Assembly (NCBI GenBank): GCA_020746105.1
Contig: CM036636.1
Span: 5,580,001 to 5,644,000, forward strand
From: Trogon surrucura
Taxonomy: Eukaryota > Chordata > Aves > Trogoniformes > Trogonidae
Length of the DNA: 64,000 nt
Direction: 5' to 3'
The translations under genes were made by a program, and so were the position numbers. Positions 50,137 through 64,000 of the stretch are shown here, piece by piece; the first letter of the stretch is position 1; every line of letters starts with the position of its first letter. Below the pieces are notes generated by a model. That model was not told where the DNA came from. It saw only the letters and a list, made by a program, of their open reading frames with translations, and did not search any database.

Positions 50137-52055
50137 TCAGCCACCGTGCAACGTCGAGATGAAAAGCACATTATCCTGGTCCTGGAGTTTATAATCCAGC
50201 TCACCCTGTAGGCCAAGAAAAAAAAAAAAAAAGGTTTAAATGTCATTTCCAAATACTAGCTGCAAAGAGAAAACAGCTCATAAAAAGACGGTGAGTGTTG
50301 GGGAGAGCAGAAGGGGATAGACTGATGTTTTCATGCTATCGGAAGCAAAGGTGAGAGATCAGACAGGCAGCTGACGTTCATTATACCACACTGCTTTCTG
50401 GACCTGGCTTTTGACAGAACAGGTCGTTGCCTGAGGCAGGAAAACAGTTTGGGGCTGTTTGTTGTCTGAGCGCAACAGGGGCTGAAAAGGGAAGGTATTT
50501 CCCAGCTGCCCGTTTGGGCAGAAATCTCCCCAGGGCTGCCTTCACCTGCAGCGGCATCACCTTCCTCTAGTGCAGGGGCTCTGCTGGGGGCCGTCAGGCT
50601 GCCTGGCACCCCCAGAGCTGGTCCCTCACACGTCGGGGGGGACCTGCTGGCAGCCAGAGGTGTGAAGCTCGTTGCCAGAAGCCAGGGAACACAGGCGATC
50701 TCTAGTCAGACACCGGCTGGCTGATGAGACTCAGCAGGTGAGAGAAAGGCTCTGGGCCTCTGCACAGCCACTGCAGAACACAGGGAGAGAGATCTCAGCC
50801 TGCCCCTTCCCCCTCAAACATGAGATGCTTCGCTTGGGGCAAGAATCGGAAATGGCTTCTCCGAGAGCAACCGCAGAACAGGCAGAGCAATATTTTCAAC
50901 AAAGAAAGTCAAACCGAAGGAGTACAGACCATTAGTTCCCAGTCTGCATCGTTGATGAGCACCAGAATTCCTGGCCTCCTGCAGAACAGAGAGAAACGAT
51001 TAGGATATAGGGCTGCTAAAAAAGCTTCACAAATAGTTAAGAACAAGGGATGTTAGAGCACAGAACACAAACCGAAGAGAAAAAGAAATCCTAGCACGGA
51101 GGTGGAAACAGGTACAGTCTGTGCCCTTTCTAGATCAAATAAAAGGGAGGCAGGAGCAATCCCAAAGCTCATTTGAATCAAAACGGACCATTCCTGAGGA
51201 TGCTCCGAGATGACTGCATTTCCTTACGATGTAGGAGAGCCAAGTAATTAAAACCCACACACTACAGTCGACTGCAGAGAGCTGGATGTGAAGGTAGGGA
51301 AAGCTATTCCGTGCCCCGACCAAAGGCACCAAACACTCGGGATCCAGTCCGAGCCCCCGATTACAGGCAAAGGGATTCCCCCTCTTTGATCTTCAGTGTC
51401 CTGCAATTGTCTCTCCTGTTACCAGGGGACCTGGCACACGCTTCAGCTCACAAAGATCCGTGACGAATGTTAAACACCCCCAGCGCCACCCCGCAGTCAG
51501 GGATGGCTCACACAGCTCACTCTGCTCCATTTCTTTTTTTTTTTTTTTTTCTCCTTTCCCCTCTGCGAGGTTGGCCCCATTTTGATAATAAAAATACATT
51601 TCCCAGAAGAAATATTTGTTGGCATTTCTCCGAGTGACTGCTTCAGTCCCAGTGATGTCAGCAGGGAACAGAGAGACCTGCTAAAACTCCTGGAATGAAG
51701 GATACGCGCACTACGCTGCTCCAGGTGACAACAGAGGAAGCATACGTGGCCTTGCTTCACATTTAAGGTTTAAAGATTTGGGGTGAGGGCTGCGAAAGAT
51801 GCTCTCTGTGGACCAGGGTGAGGTGTAGTGTGGGACACCTCCCGTTGCCACTTGAGCAAATCCCATATTTTCATGGTCATTAACTTGCTTCTTGCAACCA
51901 ACAAGCAAAACATCTCCCAAACCATGGGGATCGACAGAGAAACACAAGGAGGTTTCACAACAGCTGTACTTACACAGATTCCCCTTGCATAAATAATTCC
52001 GGTCGTTCTTTCAAGAGATTCTGTTTGATCCACTTTAGCAGGTTTCTGATATCCC
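50137..52055 (-). CDS. URM1: Ubiquitin-related modifier 1, three 3' coding exons (partial)
   Basis: Exons in transcript order: 52055-51974 ([20 protein letters not shown], then FMQGESV), 50978-50930 ([16 protein letters not shown]) and 50205-50137 ([20 protein letters not shown], then GG and stop). Phases join correctly and the sequence is near identical to human URM1. The C-terminal Gly-Gly is the site that becomes a thiocarboxylate after activation by MOCS3; URM1 then donates sulfur for wobble-uridine thiolation of tRNA and can conjugate to lysines. The first exons (about 37 residues, including VEFGGG) were not found up to 64000 and must lie to the right, so the gene is cut by the window edge. 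Confidence 0.95.
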
Positions 52056-55000
52056 CTGAAAGGAGAAAGGACAGCAGTTTACAAACTAGCTGACAGCTCC
52101 GAGCTGATGCCACAACAAAGTGATTGTTTATCCACAAAAGGGTAGATGAGGAATGAGAAGAACGGGTGGGAGGGTTGCAAACCTCAAAGAAACCACCTCA
52201 TGGGACTGTCCCTCACCAGGATCCCTCGGGCAGTCCGGCCTCACCAGAGCTCAGAGCTCTGCCCCAAACCTCGTGGTTCGGCTGAAGAGTTTCCCCACAA
52301 TAGATGCATCCCACAAAGAATGAACGTGGCTCATCCAGCAGGAGACTGCCGGTGTTAAGATTTCTTTAACGCATCCCGTAACCCGCGTGTTCCGTTATCA
52401 CCTAACAAACTGATGTTTAACTGAGCGGTTAATTAGATTTAAAAAGTCCAAACAAGCAAACCTAAGAACCTGAAAGGGGTAAAAGTAGACGCTACCGGCA
52501 CCAAAACCAGCACAAACTCCTGGTGATGCAAGTTCTGGGGCACAAGCACATACGTAGCCAGCTGCAGCCGTCGTATTTTGGACACTCGCAACATCCCTCG
52601 GCATCACACCTGCTGCCGTGGTGGGTTCCCCGCGCCGTGCCCGCTCCCCTCTCTACACTTTGTGCTTATAGCTTCGTTATTAAAGCTCAGCCTTTATCTT
52701 TCCATTTCAGTAGGTGACAGGAAGGATTTGTCTTCATGTAAAAGGAGGAGGAGACACTGCTGGCGGGTTTTTATAGTATCAATTTTACTTTGTGAGGCAA
52801 AAACAATTTCTTTAGTGATAGCATCAGTTAATTTCCTATTGGAGAGGTGAGAAGGGACGGTGGGGGGGGAATAATCCGTTACAGGGTTTAGAGAAGCTGA
52901 CAAATTGCAATGTGGAGTTCTCCCGCATTCGCCTCTATATTTCACCGTTCCACAAACCACTTCATCATTCTGAATCCACAATCAGTTATTCTCCCGGGGC
53001 TCCTTTAAACAGCCCCAAAAGAGTTTTGTTTGTTTTTGAGGCGTGAGGAAGCTTTTGGAAGGCACAAATCCACCAGTGAGGGCTGAGGCCCTGCTCGCAG
53101 GACGAGAGAGGACGGCAGGATGGGATCCCACATCTGTCTCACGTGTGGTAACCTCAGCGCAGTCACGGGGAACCCTCCCACACGCGCCTCTCTGAGCCAA
53201 AAATCAAACTCTGCGTACGACTCCCCACGTGTTTGCTTCACGACCAGCAAAAATAACTGTGTGTGTAGCAGCTCGACTCAGTCCTTGCCCTACCCCAGGA
53301 TTTTATGGGATTGTGGATGCTGCCCAGAGAAGAGCTGGGCTTCTTCCCAGTGACACCATCCCCATCATTTCTGTCACACCAAGGGTGAACAGCGCGGCCG
53401 TAGGCAGGTGCGCAGCAACCAAGCGACGGGGACACGTCCGTCCTCAGCAGATGGGAGGCTCTTTTCCCAGGTAAAGGGGAAAGGGGATGCTCTGAGATCC
53501 CCTCTGTTCCCCCCTCTCCTCCATTTCCCAGGGCATCGGTGCTTCTGGGTGACAGCCTGACCCCCCGGCACAGCGGCTGCACCGCAGGGCTGCCTGGAGC
53601 ACCACAGGTATTGCTGCCTCTGAGCACTGGGTCGCTCTGATCAGGGCAAAAAGAGCTGGTTTGTGCCTTAAAACTGCCCAGTGAGCTGGATCACCTGCCT
53701 CAGGCCAACCTGGTCATGATGATATGAAGTTTAAGAGCACAAAATAGACGATTTTCTGCCCCTTTCCTAGCAAGGTGCACCAGGGAGAGATACATATATG
53801 CATGCACACTATGCTAGTTGGTCAACCTCCAGAACAGGAGTTCACTATATTCTTTTCCCCTGAAAAATGCCGCTGCAATGTAAAGCCCTCAGGATCTCAC
53901 ACCCAAACGGCTCCTGCTCTCCCTCACCAAGAAATGAAAGCCAGAGAGGAGGAAAGATGGAGAGGAGCCTCCAGGAGAAGGGAGGGGGGGGGAAGCGCAA
54001 AGGGGACGCCAGCCCCACCGCAGCAACGCCGGCGAGCTGTTTCATATTTATGCACTTGCGGCAGGGCACACAACAATGAACTGTGCCATACACCATCCTC
54101 CTCGCGTGGAATAAGCAGCCCTGTCCTCTGGGACCTTTCAGGAGAGATCATTTAAACAGAAACACGCTGCACCAGCTGGATAAATGACAGCCACCTAGAA
54201 GCAGCCTGGACGAAGGGGTGAGAGGACTGATTTATTCGAGGATGGGCTGGAAGACTCCCTCACCCCTACTCCTTCCATAATAAATGTTATTTTCAGCCCC
54301 ACCTGAGCCTACATTCATTTACTCCTCCCCAGAAGTCACGTACACACATACTGAAGAATTCAGACAGTAGGGAAAAAACCCGATACCTCTGTGCACGCCT
54401 GGAGCTTCCCCGCTCCAAACAGCAACGAAAATTAAGATCCCTTCTCCACGGCCAACCTCAAGACATAATACCTTCGGCTGCTTTCTCAGCACTGATCTTT
54501 TACTCTCACCTTCACATCTCTACATTCTGTACACCAATATTACTAGAACGAATCAATTATAAAGGATGAAAAATGACCAGAGCCACACCAAAACCATCTC
54601 CCCCAAGTAAGATATCGAAAAGGAACAAGATTGCTTCCACTGGTCTGGGGAGAAGCCATCTTGCAGTGCAGTGCCACGAAGAGCAGTCCTCACCAACAGC
54701 TCAGGACAGTCTGCGTTATCACGACGGAAATAATAAGAGGTAAATTATAGCACAACTGCTTATCTCTTGCAGCTGACACCCATAGCATTCCTAAGACATT
54801 TTCTTCCTGATGCTGTGTTATGGGTCTGACGGTTTCGGGCTCCCTTGGCCGGGGATTTGCTACGCAAACAGCAGGTCCTCTACAAATGACATATAAAGAA
54901 GGAAAAAAATCTCAACCTGGTCAGGCCCCACATCCACCAGCGAGGCAAATCGTCACAAGGATGCGGTGATTTTACACTCGCGTTGGTTCTGAAGGTGGCC

Positions 55001-58000
55001 CCCATCGCAGAACAGAGGCTTTTCCCACCTGCAGGAGCACAGCTGTGCTGCGTGTCCTGCCGTGTGGCTGAAAAGCACCCGGGCATTTTGGCCCAGACAT
55101 GAGGTTCAGGTGACAGCAGAGATGATGCAGCATCCTGCTCCCACATCACCAGCCCAACTCCAGCTCATCCCAGTAATGACGTATTTTTATCATTGCTGCA
55201 CAGTCTCAACCAAACCCTTTTGGTAGCCTCCTCCATTTCATTCACAGGAAAAAAATATCGATACCAAAAAATCCACTCTAACCATCGCTAACCGTCCTCG
55301 CCATTGGCAGCAGCATCAGACAAGCAAGAGTGAACCGGCCACGGAAGCTGAAATATTCTCAAACTGCAAGGGAGGGACTGAGGCACATGCTAGGAAATCC
55401 CTGTCTTATTTGTATACAGAAACAGCTTCTGTTGCCTGCGCTAACAGTACATCAAATCTCTCCAAATTCTCAGGAAAAATAATCTAAAGTTAATTAAAAA
55501 AGGAAAAACTGACAAGCGTTTGAGAAAACTGCTTAGTTCAAGTGCACAGATGGGAGCTCAAATCCACAACACATGCATAAAACAAATCACCGAGTGAAAC
55601 ACACAGCTCAGGAAAACCAAGTGTGTGCTTGCAGTGACACAAAGTCATTGGCTTGTCACGCAAGCAGACAGGATGCAAGAACTGCAGCGAGCGTGCATAC
55701 AAACACCCAACAGCGTCGGCTCATTTTCAGCCCAGCTGCGTCGTAAACACTCCCGGCTGTGGCAGCCAGAACCGCGCAGCCTGCTCGGTCCTCTCGCGTG
55801 CCCTCCGAGGTCTGATCGTCTGCATTAGCCCAACTGTTCCTTCAGGAAGAATCTGCTGAGCTTCCCCGGCAGGAGAAATGCATCTGAGACTCCATTTTAG
55901 CACCGCCTGGAACAAGCGCCGGGTTCATTTGCACCCTCAAAACCAGGGCTGAAATCCATAGATCTTTCCTAGCTCAATAAAACCTCCTGGGCCTGACAGA
56001 TTCATCAGTGATAACTCAGCAAAGAGGACGCTCGCTGCGTGCAGAGAGAAACCAGGTGCTTCAAACAGGGAACACCAAGCCGGGTGTTACGCTGGAAGGA
56101 TCTCGCGCTGAACCGACAAACGGGCAGAAACGCAGAAGGATTTTGTGCAACCCCAACACCAGTTGACACGGGTACGCGGCTCTCGGCTCCCAGGGAGCCG
56201 TACAGGTCGCTGGTGGATTCACAAACACGCAACGACCAGCCACCTCCCTGTCCCCTGCCTTAAAATCCGCACACAAATCCCCACAAAGCACACGGTGCCT
56301 CGAAGAGCACCCAGAAGGTGTAATTCCACCCACATTCCTGCCTCGGCTGCAGAACTGGGAGCTTTATTTCAGGGAAATAGGGGAACCCTATAAAGGCTGA
56401 ACCATGAAAAATTCCCTTCTGGTCCGTAATAAATAAGATATATGCAGCACTGGTCACTAAGGGGTCAGCGCTGCAAGAGCACAGTCCTTTCCCGGGCCGC
56501 CTTGCGGATACCTCCCCGTGGGGCACCATTTCTTTGACCCAGAATAAGATCATTTATCATACTGACCATGGCTGAGCTCCAATTTGCTGAGGTCACTAAC
56601 TCTGGACGAGCACCGCTCCACCCACATTCTCAGTCACTGGCCTGTAACCATGACAAAGCCCCTTCCCTGCCGCTCCCCTGCCATTATTCCCCCTGCCCGC
56701 ATGGAAATGTACGGAAAGACAATTTGTAGGCCCCTTTCCCTGCTTAAGCAGCTTGTTTTTAAAAGAGATGAACCAGCTCCCAATACCTGCTGCCCCTCCA
56801 GGTGCATGTCTCCTCTCTGCTTTTGACTCTGAGGCCCACCAGGAATCTGCTCGCTGTTACACAACCTGACCTGAGGGATCCTTCAGCTTTTCCCATCTGA
56901 TATGCAAATCGTTCGCTGGAGCAGACGATGGTGTGCCATAAACCGCAGAAGAAGACCTGGAATAGCTGATATAAATGGGAGTCACAGGCAAATGGGTTCA
57001 GTACTACGCAGAGTGAGCAGCGAGGCAAAATTCTGCAGCGAGAGTAAAATCCATTTGCTCTGACAAGTGCTTGAGCCGACCCTGCCATGTGCTGGAGTGG
57101 GCATTGATTTAAGCACTAGGGAAAAAATTAGGGGGTAACTACAGCCAGACATAAGAGAATCCCAACTGTTGCTTTCATCTGCTCTTGTCTGCTACAAACG
57201 AACACCGAGGTCTTGGCTCCTGTAATTTTTAATTGCGTTACGACATCTTTTTCTCGCTTCTCGGCTAAAAGAGCAACACTCTTCTCTGTTTTTTTGTGTT
57301 CATAAAATGGAAAGGGATCACAGGGGTCTTTCACAGCCCTCCTGTTAGCAGTGAAGACTCGGATCCCAGCCGTCACCCAGCAATTCTCAGCCCTGAGATT
57401 TTAACCGCAACGCTCACAAACTGGAGAGGAGCTGCTCGGGATCTTCCACTCGCTACGGGTTGCTGGGAGGAGAACACAAGTTCAAGGGATCTCCAACCCC
57501 ACTCGTTTGCCAGCAGCAAGCCTCCAGATCCATCAGCTCCAGTGACAAAAAAAAAAAAGCAGCTCTGAGCTGATTCTCAGGGTAAACCTAATCCCTACTC
57601 GTTTCCAAAGTCAGGGATCTAATCCCGTAACACCCAACGCTATTGTCACTTGAGGCTCCCAAATAAATGCCAGTGCACCAAACTGTCTCTTTTAATTAGG
57701 ATCACACACCACTAGGACTGGCCCAGGGTCTTGCCTCTCGTTCAAAATTGTCAAAGGAAGGAACTGAGGTGGCCTCAAAGACTATCGCACCGGCAGCGAA
57801 GTGCCAGATTGGGAATCACAGGCGTTAAAAATAACATCTCGTTAACAGGTCCTGGGATTTTTATCCGTCTGTCAGTGTAGAATTATTCTCAACAAAAGAC
57901 CATCCCAAGTCTTGCCCGCTCTGATTTTAAGATGCTCGAGCAATGCAGATCTGCTACCAAACCCCAAGGAGAGCGTGCCACGGTCTAACAGTTTTTGCAG

Positions 58001-61000
58001 TTCAGGAATCTTCTGCTAATGCACCAAACTCCCATTTCTTCATTCCTCCCCATCAATCTGTGCTAGGTGATACTGCGTCACCCTGGCTACAATCCGTCCT
58101 TCCCAATGATAAAGGAGATATCCCACCTCATCGCTTTTCCATTCGTTTATCCTGCTTAACCTTGAATGTTGCTGGTTTTTTTTTTTTTTTTTAAGCTGCT
58201 CATGAAGACAATCCAGAGAACGCATTGCTAACTGCGGGCACAAAGCTTAGCCAAAACCCATCAAACTCAAATTTCCCCTCTCTCCTATTTTCCCGGCTTC
58301 TGGGTTTTGCGCAGTGAGGGTTAAAAAAAAGGAAAACCCGATCGTTATTACAGGAGAGACTACACAGAGCTGAGGTGAGACCCCAGACCCCAGAGGAAGG
58401 CGGCTGCCTCTGCCAGCGAGCTGAGGGATTTCCCAGCAGCCTGGCACTGCCCGGCCGAGGGAATCCCCTGGGCTGGGCTCTCCCTGGCACTGCCAGTTGG
58501 ATCAGAAATCGCCTCGAAGTCGACTCCTTGCCCCCCTCCCAGCCTGGCTGGTGGCTGCCGTCGCCTCTGGCTGCTGGATGAGTCAGTGTCTCAGCTCGGC
58601 TCAGGGACCGTCGTGATTTTATTCCTCTAAATACAGAAATCGTGCAAAGTTCAGTCCTCGCCTCTCACTTTCGGGCTCGGATCTGCTTTGCTATTATTAG
58701 ACTTTCATATAGGGCAAGCACCATTAAACCGATTCCTGTCCACCCAACCCAGCCACCCCCACAGATACTCCAAGCCCCTCAGTGTTACTTGAAAGGGGAA
58801 AAGAAAGGGCCAGTGAGATGATCAGGGTGGAGGAGAGGGGGGGTAAGATTTACAAGTGAATGGAGGTAAGAATGGAGCAGTTTGTGGGATAAAGGGGCTG
58901 CAGAGGGAGCTTTACAGATGTGCAGAGGGACGGCGGCTCATTGTTTAATTAAGCAGAAAGTGGCTCTTTTGAAAAGCAATTTTGCACAGGAGCTCTGAGC
59001 TCAGCAAACAACTCCTGCGAGTGAGGGCAGGAGCAGAAAGGAACAGCTGGCCCGGAGCCGTGTGAACCGCATGCTAAGCGGTTTAAAGGGCCCGGATCCT
59101 CCTCCCCAGCCCTGCTCCGCTGCCACCCTCTGAACAGCGCTGTCAGCACAGCAAATCCCACCGAGAGAAAAGAGGGAGCAGGGCAGGGGGGGCTGGCACC
59201 GAGAGGTTACCCTGCTAGGTGTCCGCACTGCAATACAGCGGCGGGGAAGGCGGGAGGAACAGCCGGGCTTTGTTACCCCGGGATTTGGTCACACACACAC
59301 AAGAGCTGGTTTCTCGGTGCCTGGGAAGCTCCTTCCACAATGAACTGGGATGAGCTGATCCGGTAACGCGGCTCCGTGGCCTCCCAGGAGAGCACTGGGA
59401 CTGCGCCGGGGAGGCCACGCGTTTCCTTCCCGTTCTCTCCGCAGGACTCGCCATTCCTCGCGCAGGAGCGACACGTGGCATCGCTGGGACGAGGACCCGA
59501 CGCTGCGCACGCAGCCGCCAAGCCCCGCGCCAGGGCTGCAAACCCGGGGCCGCCGGTTGGGTTTACAGCTGATCTTCCAGGTCTTTTCCAACCTAAAGGA
59601 CTCTGCAGCCCTGCAGTATCACGCCGGGTCCCACCCTGCGCAACCCACGGAGCCCCCTTTCCCCGCCAGCCAGTCTGTAATTACCTGCCTGAGGGAGATG
59701 TAGAAGCAGGGGGATAACCCCAGAGTCCTTTGAGACCTGCGAGTCCCACGCCTTGTGGTTAAAAAGAAGTTCTGTAGAACCATGGTTTGGGTTTGGGTTT
59801 TTTTAAGTCGTTCTAATAAGCATCAGCATTACCAAATATACTTTTTGTTTGGAGCAAGTTTTAAAACGTTAGGAGTAATAAACAGAGCAGTAAAAGCAAT
59901 CCAGAATATTAATAACTTAACTACGACGTACCACCTGGCAACAGCGCTGGGCATTTACTGACGAGCGATGCCCGCTGCCGCTCTTGATTTCACACCTCGT
60001 TTTGGCATCGCACCCCAGTCAACTCTGAACAAATGCCACGCTGTACTTTTTTTAAGCCACTCTGCCCGTAACACAGGTCTGATCTCTTGAGATCCCCAGG
60101 CTCTTTTCGGAGAAGATGAATGCTCCCAACTCCCCAGCAGTCCTCCATGCTGTGCAGAACAAGGCCCCTGGAAAGCAAAGCTCTTGAGGAGCAGACCATG
60201 CTCTTCTCTATGGAGATTTAACATAAGCAGCACTTGGCAGATAATTTTCATTTTCCCCTCTAAAAAAAATAATCTGACTAGCAACAGGCTTTTTCCCCGG
60301 GGTTTTGGTAAAGGGAAACCACAAACAATTACCAAAACACACTGATTAAAAATTTATCCTTCCAGACTTGTAAGTGCCAAGACACACAGTGAATTCTTGA
60401 TTACTCTAGAAGGGCCAAGCGTTCGCTGCTGAAACTGGTCACTGCTGCTCGAGAACCACAAGTCTCATCACTGAAACTACAGGAGAAATTGGAACTCGAT
60501 GGCCTGCGACCCGCGGCTGAGCAGCCTTTCCAAACTTTTACAAACAGCTCCAACCCCTGGGTACAACACCCAGCGGAGAGCACAGCAGAGAGGTTTTGCA
60601 AACTCTCCTCACCAGTGCGACGCTGTTCAGCTAAACCCGAAACGACGACAAGGGTTAAACGATGTTGGGGGCTTCCCGCCCCTCCAGCAGCCTCCACGCA
60701 ACTCGCAAGGCCACAGACAAACCCACCACTGTGAGTCCCGGCGAGATGGAGGAAGGAGCTCCGGCGTCACTTGCAGAGCAGTCACACAATGATCTATTTG
60801 ATTACTGAAGCACTCGGTTAAATTACGGTGGCTTGTTTCAGGAGGAGGCTGCCAAATACATTTTCAGTTTTTAATTTAGGGTTTCTCTCTTTTATGCTCC
60901 ATTGTCTCTAATAGCCTCTTAGATGCTTGAAAATAAAGTTGATTTCCCTGCCAATTTAATCCTCTCTCCATGTGACAAATATCGTTATTCCCCCAGCTGC

Positions 61001-64000
61001 TTTCTCCCACACACACTGTTTTTATGCAGAATAAACCAACAGGGCATTAATGCCTTCAGATCCTCTAACAGCATTATCAATGAGATCATCGAAATCGCCA
61101 GCAATTTGGGACAAGACTCTTGTTTAACACGAGGTCTTCTTCCCACAACAGCTCTAAAAGATCACACAGTCCTGCACAGAGCGTGGCTTTCCGTAAATCC
61201 GTCTGCCTGTGCAGACACATCACACCTTTTTAAGTCCCTGCTCGGCAGCGAATTCCACGCGCAGGCTAAGACAGCTCTGCTTTGGAGATAAAGAACTGCT
61301 GTTTTACCGACGTCAGGATACAAAAACCCCCTTGGGTAATAAAAATAGGCCCTGCCACACGGCTGTACCCCTCGTGGCTTGCTCTTGTCCCATTTGTAGC
61401 TTTCTTCCGCCTGCCTTTCCTAATCCCTCCAGGAGCCCATCTCCAGGCGTCAGAAAAGGACAGAGAATCAAGTCTTCTTGAAAAAGTTAACTGGATCTGG
61501 AACCCACTTACTTTCCATCTAGAGCCCGTTACCACAGAAAAGGAAACGTCCACGTAAGAATTTGTTCGGACGACGTTATCGTCATTCAGAGAACGCTGCC
61601 CTTGTCAACCACGGTGCACGGCTTGTTTTATTCACATAAACATTTGGAGGTATTTCTTCGTGTAATTTCCCACCTGCCCTCACCTCTGGGATATACATAA
61701 AACTGCCGAAACAGTTAAAATATAGCTGGGCCCAATGTCCCAGAGAGAAGCAGCTGCTCCGCGAAAAGGAGGACAAAGACGAAAATAACCTAGAAAGAAA
61801 GGAAGAGTGGGTAACAGAGGCCAAAATGGCCAAAAATAAGCTTGGCAGCTAATGAAATCAGTTAAAATGGGGTTAGAAGTGCAGGTCTTCAAGCAGTGCT
61901 CCTACTACAGAGCTTTCCCCAGAGCATTAAGTGACGGACACAGAGCGTAAAGTAAGCAGCAGGATGCTCTGAGCAGAACCGAGCTGTTCTATTTCTCTCA
62001 CCCCTCTAACTCTGGCTGCATGAGGGCAGCAGGGAACGTACCACATAAACCGTTACTTCGCCAGGTCGGCGAATTAAAGTGTCTTTGTGTGAACTGAGGA
62101 AAACGCGTGGCGTTAGGAACAATATAAAACCACAAGAATTTGCCAAATTTCTTATTCCTGATATGATCCTTCCCTTCTACAACAGCTGGAAATGTTAGGA
62201 GGGGTGTCTCCAGTGACCCCTTACTCTCAGACATTAACCCCACGTCTGCCCACCCCAGCCCTGCGCTGGGTGTAAATCTCACTAGAGCAGAAGCCTCACA
62301 CCTCAGTGCCTGCTCCTTGGCTGCTGCAATTCTGCACCGACCCAAACCCTGAAACCTCCCTGCTGCTCAACGCACATGAGGACCGCGGGCTGCAACCCAG
62401 GGGAGCTGGCAAGCGGGCACGCCGCGTGTTCTGCCACACTTGTTACATGGACAGCAGCATCCGAAAAAACAAGGCAGTGTGAAAAGCTGGGAGCAAGAGC
62501 ACGTTAGATGAATCTGGAACAAAGCACTGAAGTCCATGAGTTTGAACCCTGAGAGTGAGTCAGATCTTCAGGGAAAGATTTATCCTAAAGGATACACCCC
62601 ACTTCTAGTGAAGTCGGTAGAAGTCTTCCCAATAATTTCAGGTGAGAATGGATGAGGTCACATACAACTGCACCACTGACAACCATTGGGTGAGAAAAAT
62701 CATTCTTTGATATTAAACCCCCCCTTCCCCTGGCAGAAATAAACACCTCGTGTAATAACCTCTTCTTCCAGAGCATCTGATCACGGTTTGAACACCACCA
62801 CACCAATGCGGTGGGTATCCACGGGCATTTTAAATTTAGAGAACACTGAAAAAAAATGATGCTCTACCCTCCAAGTTTATAAACCAACTAAATGAGAGTT
62901 TTGGCATTTCTTTACTGTCTTCCATTTAAAGATCTTGAGTGCTTTAACAGTGCTGGAATTTAATGCTGAACTCTCTTGTGATACATGAAAGTATCACTAC
63001 TACTTCACTAGCAACAGGGGAAAGTTAAGCAACACGACTAAACTCACAAAGCAAATCAGTATCGGGTCATGTTTCTGGATCCCTAGTCCCTGTCCTTAAC
63101 CACCAGAAAACACACCGCTCCAGCATAATATTCAAATTGCACGTACTTATGTCCAAGCATCAAAAGCACTTCTACCAATCTCTCATCACATCCAGGCACG
63201 GCAAAAAGATTTCAGACCTGAACGTTCACAGCACACAGGTTATGGTACCAGCCACTCATGAGAGATTAGCTGGTAACATTCCCTGACGCTTCGCATCACT
63301 TCGGGTTATAATCCCACTCTCAAACAGCATAAAGCATCGCTATCTAGCTGGAAGAATTCAAAACATACCTGTGGCAAAAGTACGCTGCAACTGAAGTGTG
63401 CACGGGCAAAAGAGAAACGAGAGAGTTAGTAAAGCCTGTTCTATGATTCTACGATTCTAAAGCACTTCTCAGCGCTCCAAATCACAAACCGGAGATTACG
63501 ACTGTTTATCACCAGGACACTCAAGCCCTGAGCTTAACGGCATCTCATTTTCCATCGCAGGGAAGGCTACACGCAGGGTGTCCAGCGTCACGTTCAAGCG
63601 TTAGCTTTGCCATTTTCAACTGCACAGTTAATATAAAACAATTATATACACTTAAGAGCCAAATGAGTAGATAAAATACTCATGTTACACACACCCACCC
63701 AGATATCTCTACACTACACACAAACGCTTCCACCTCTTGGAGACCTCAGAACAGGCAAGAAAAAACAAGGCTGAGATGAGGCTACTGGTGGTTTCAAGCG
63801 CCGAGCAAGACAAATGCAGACGATGGAAACATTGGGAGGCCGTTGGCTATCCAGGAGGAGGGAAGCAAAAGCCTTAAGGAAGGACTCGATTCACAAGAGC
63901 TTCGAGAACAGGAAAGATGCTCGAACTATTTCAGCTTGGTACTTTGAGGACTAACCACCATCTGCCAAGCTATCCGATCCTCAGCATGTCTGCAAGTGCT
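52056..64000 (-). other. URM1: URM1 intron running to the window edge
   Basis: About 12 kb of lower-GC unique sequence. The exon at 51974-52055 needs a preceding exon ending in phase 1, which is absent here. No other gene or RNA gene was recognised. Homopolymer A/T runs occur near 57547 and 58171-58192, and a CR1 tail lies at 63438-63460. Confidence 0.75.
63438..63460 (+). mobile_element. CR1 LINE 3' terminal repeats
   Basis: TTCTATGATTCTACGATTCT is the imperfect 8-bp ATTCTATG repeat that ends CR1 elements, here on the + strand. The body upstream is too diverged or too short to recognise. Confidence 0.6.

Overview
This is vertebrate nuclear DNA, and almost certainly bird. It is GC-rich and gene-dense, with short introns and CpG-island promoters. 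The only recognisable interspersed repeats are CR1 LINE 3' ends. The genes match the human 9q34.11 neighbourhood; by inference this is the avian microchromosome equivalent to chicken chromosome 17. No prokaryotic or viral content was seen.

Left part (1-20 kb): SH2D3C on the + strand. It has a short-isoform first exon in a CpG island (start codon 7408), a further-upstream alternative exon (3427-3466) that belongs to a longer isoform, and nine shared coding exons ending at 19550. TOR2A (20565-23842, +) follows directly, behind a promoter built largely from a CACGCCCC-type tandem array. On the - strand at about 25.8-26.9 kb are exons of a TPR protein, best explained as TTC16. It faces PTRH1 (27904-29891, +) across a shared CpG-island promoter.

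Middle (32-38 kb): a complete 12-exon CERCAM gene on the - strand (585 aa, ending in RDEL). It lies tail-to-tail with PTRH1.

Right part (38-64 kb): a large non-coding interval with CpG islands, islands of AT-rich sequence that look like conserved enhancers, and the miR-219 hairpin (46899-46989, +). After this come the three 3' coding exons of URM1 (- strand). The rest of the window, to 64 kb, is URM1 intron; its first exons lie outside.

SH2D3C-TOR2A-TTC16-PTRH1 and CERCAM-MIR219-URM1 are each conserved with human internally and in relative strand. In human, however, the two blocks are several hundred kb apart. The PTRH1-CERCAM junction is therefore a rearrangement breakpoint between the lineages. 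The genes share no single pathway: CAS-linked signalling (SH2D3C), ER AAA+ ATPase (TOR2A), ciliary or testis-type TPR protein (TTC16), mitochondrial translation rescue (PTRH1), ER glycosyltransferase-like protein (CERCAM), oligodendrocyte microRNA (miR-219) and tRNA thiolation/urmylation (URM1).
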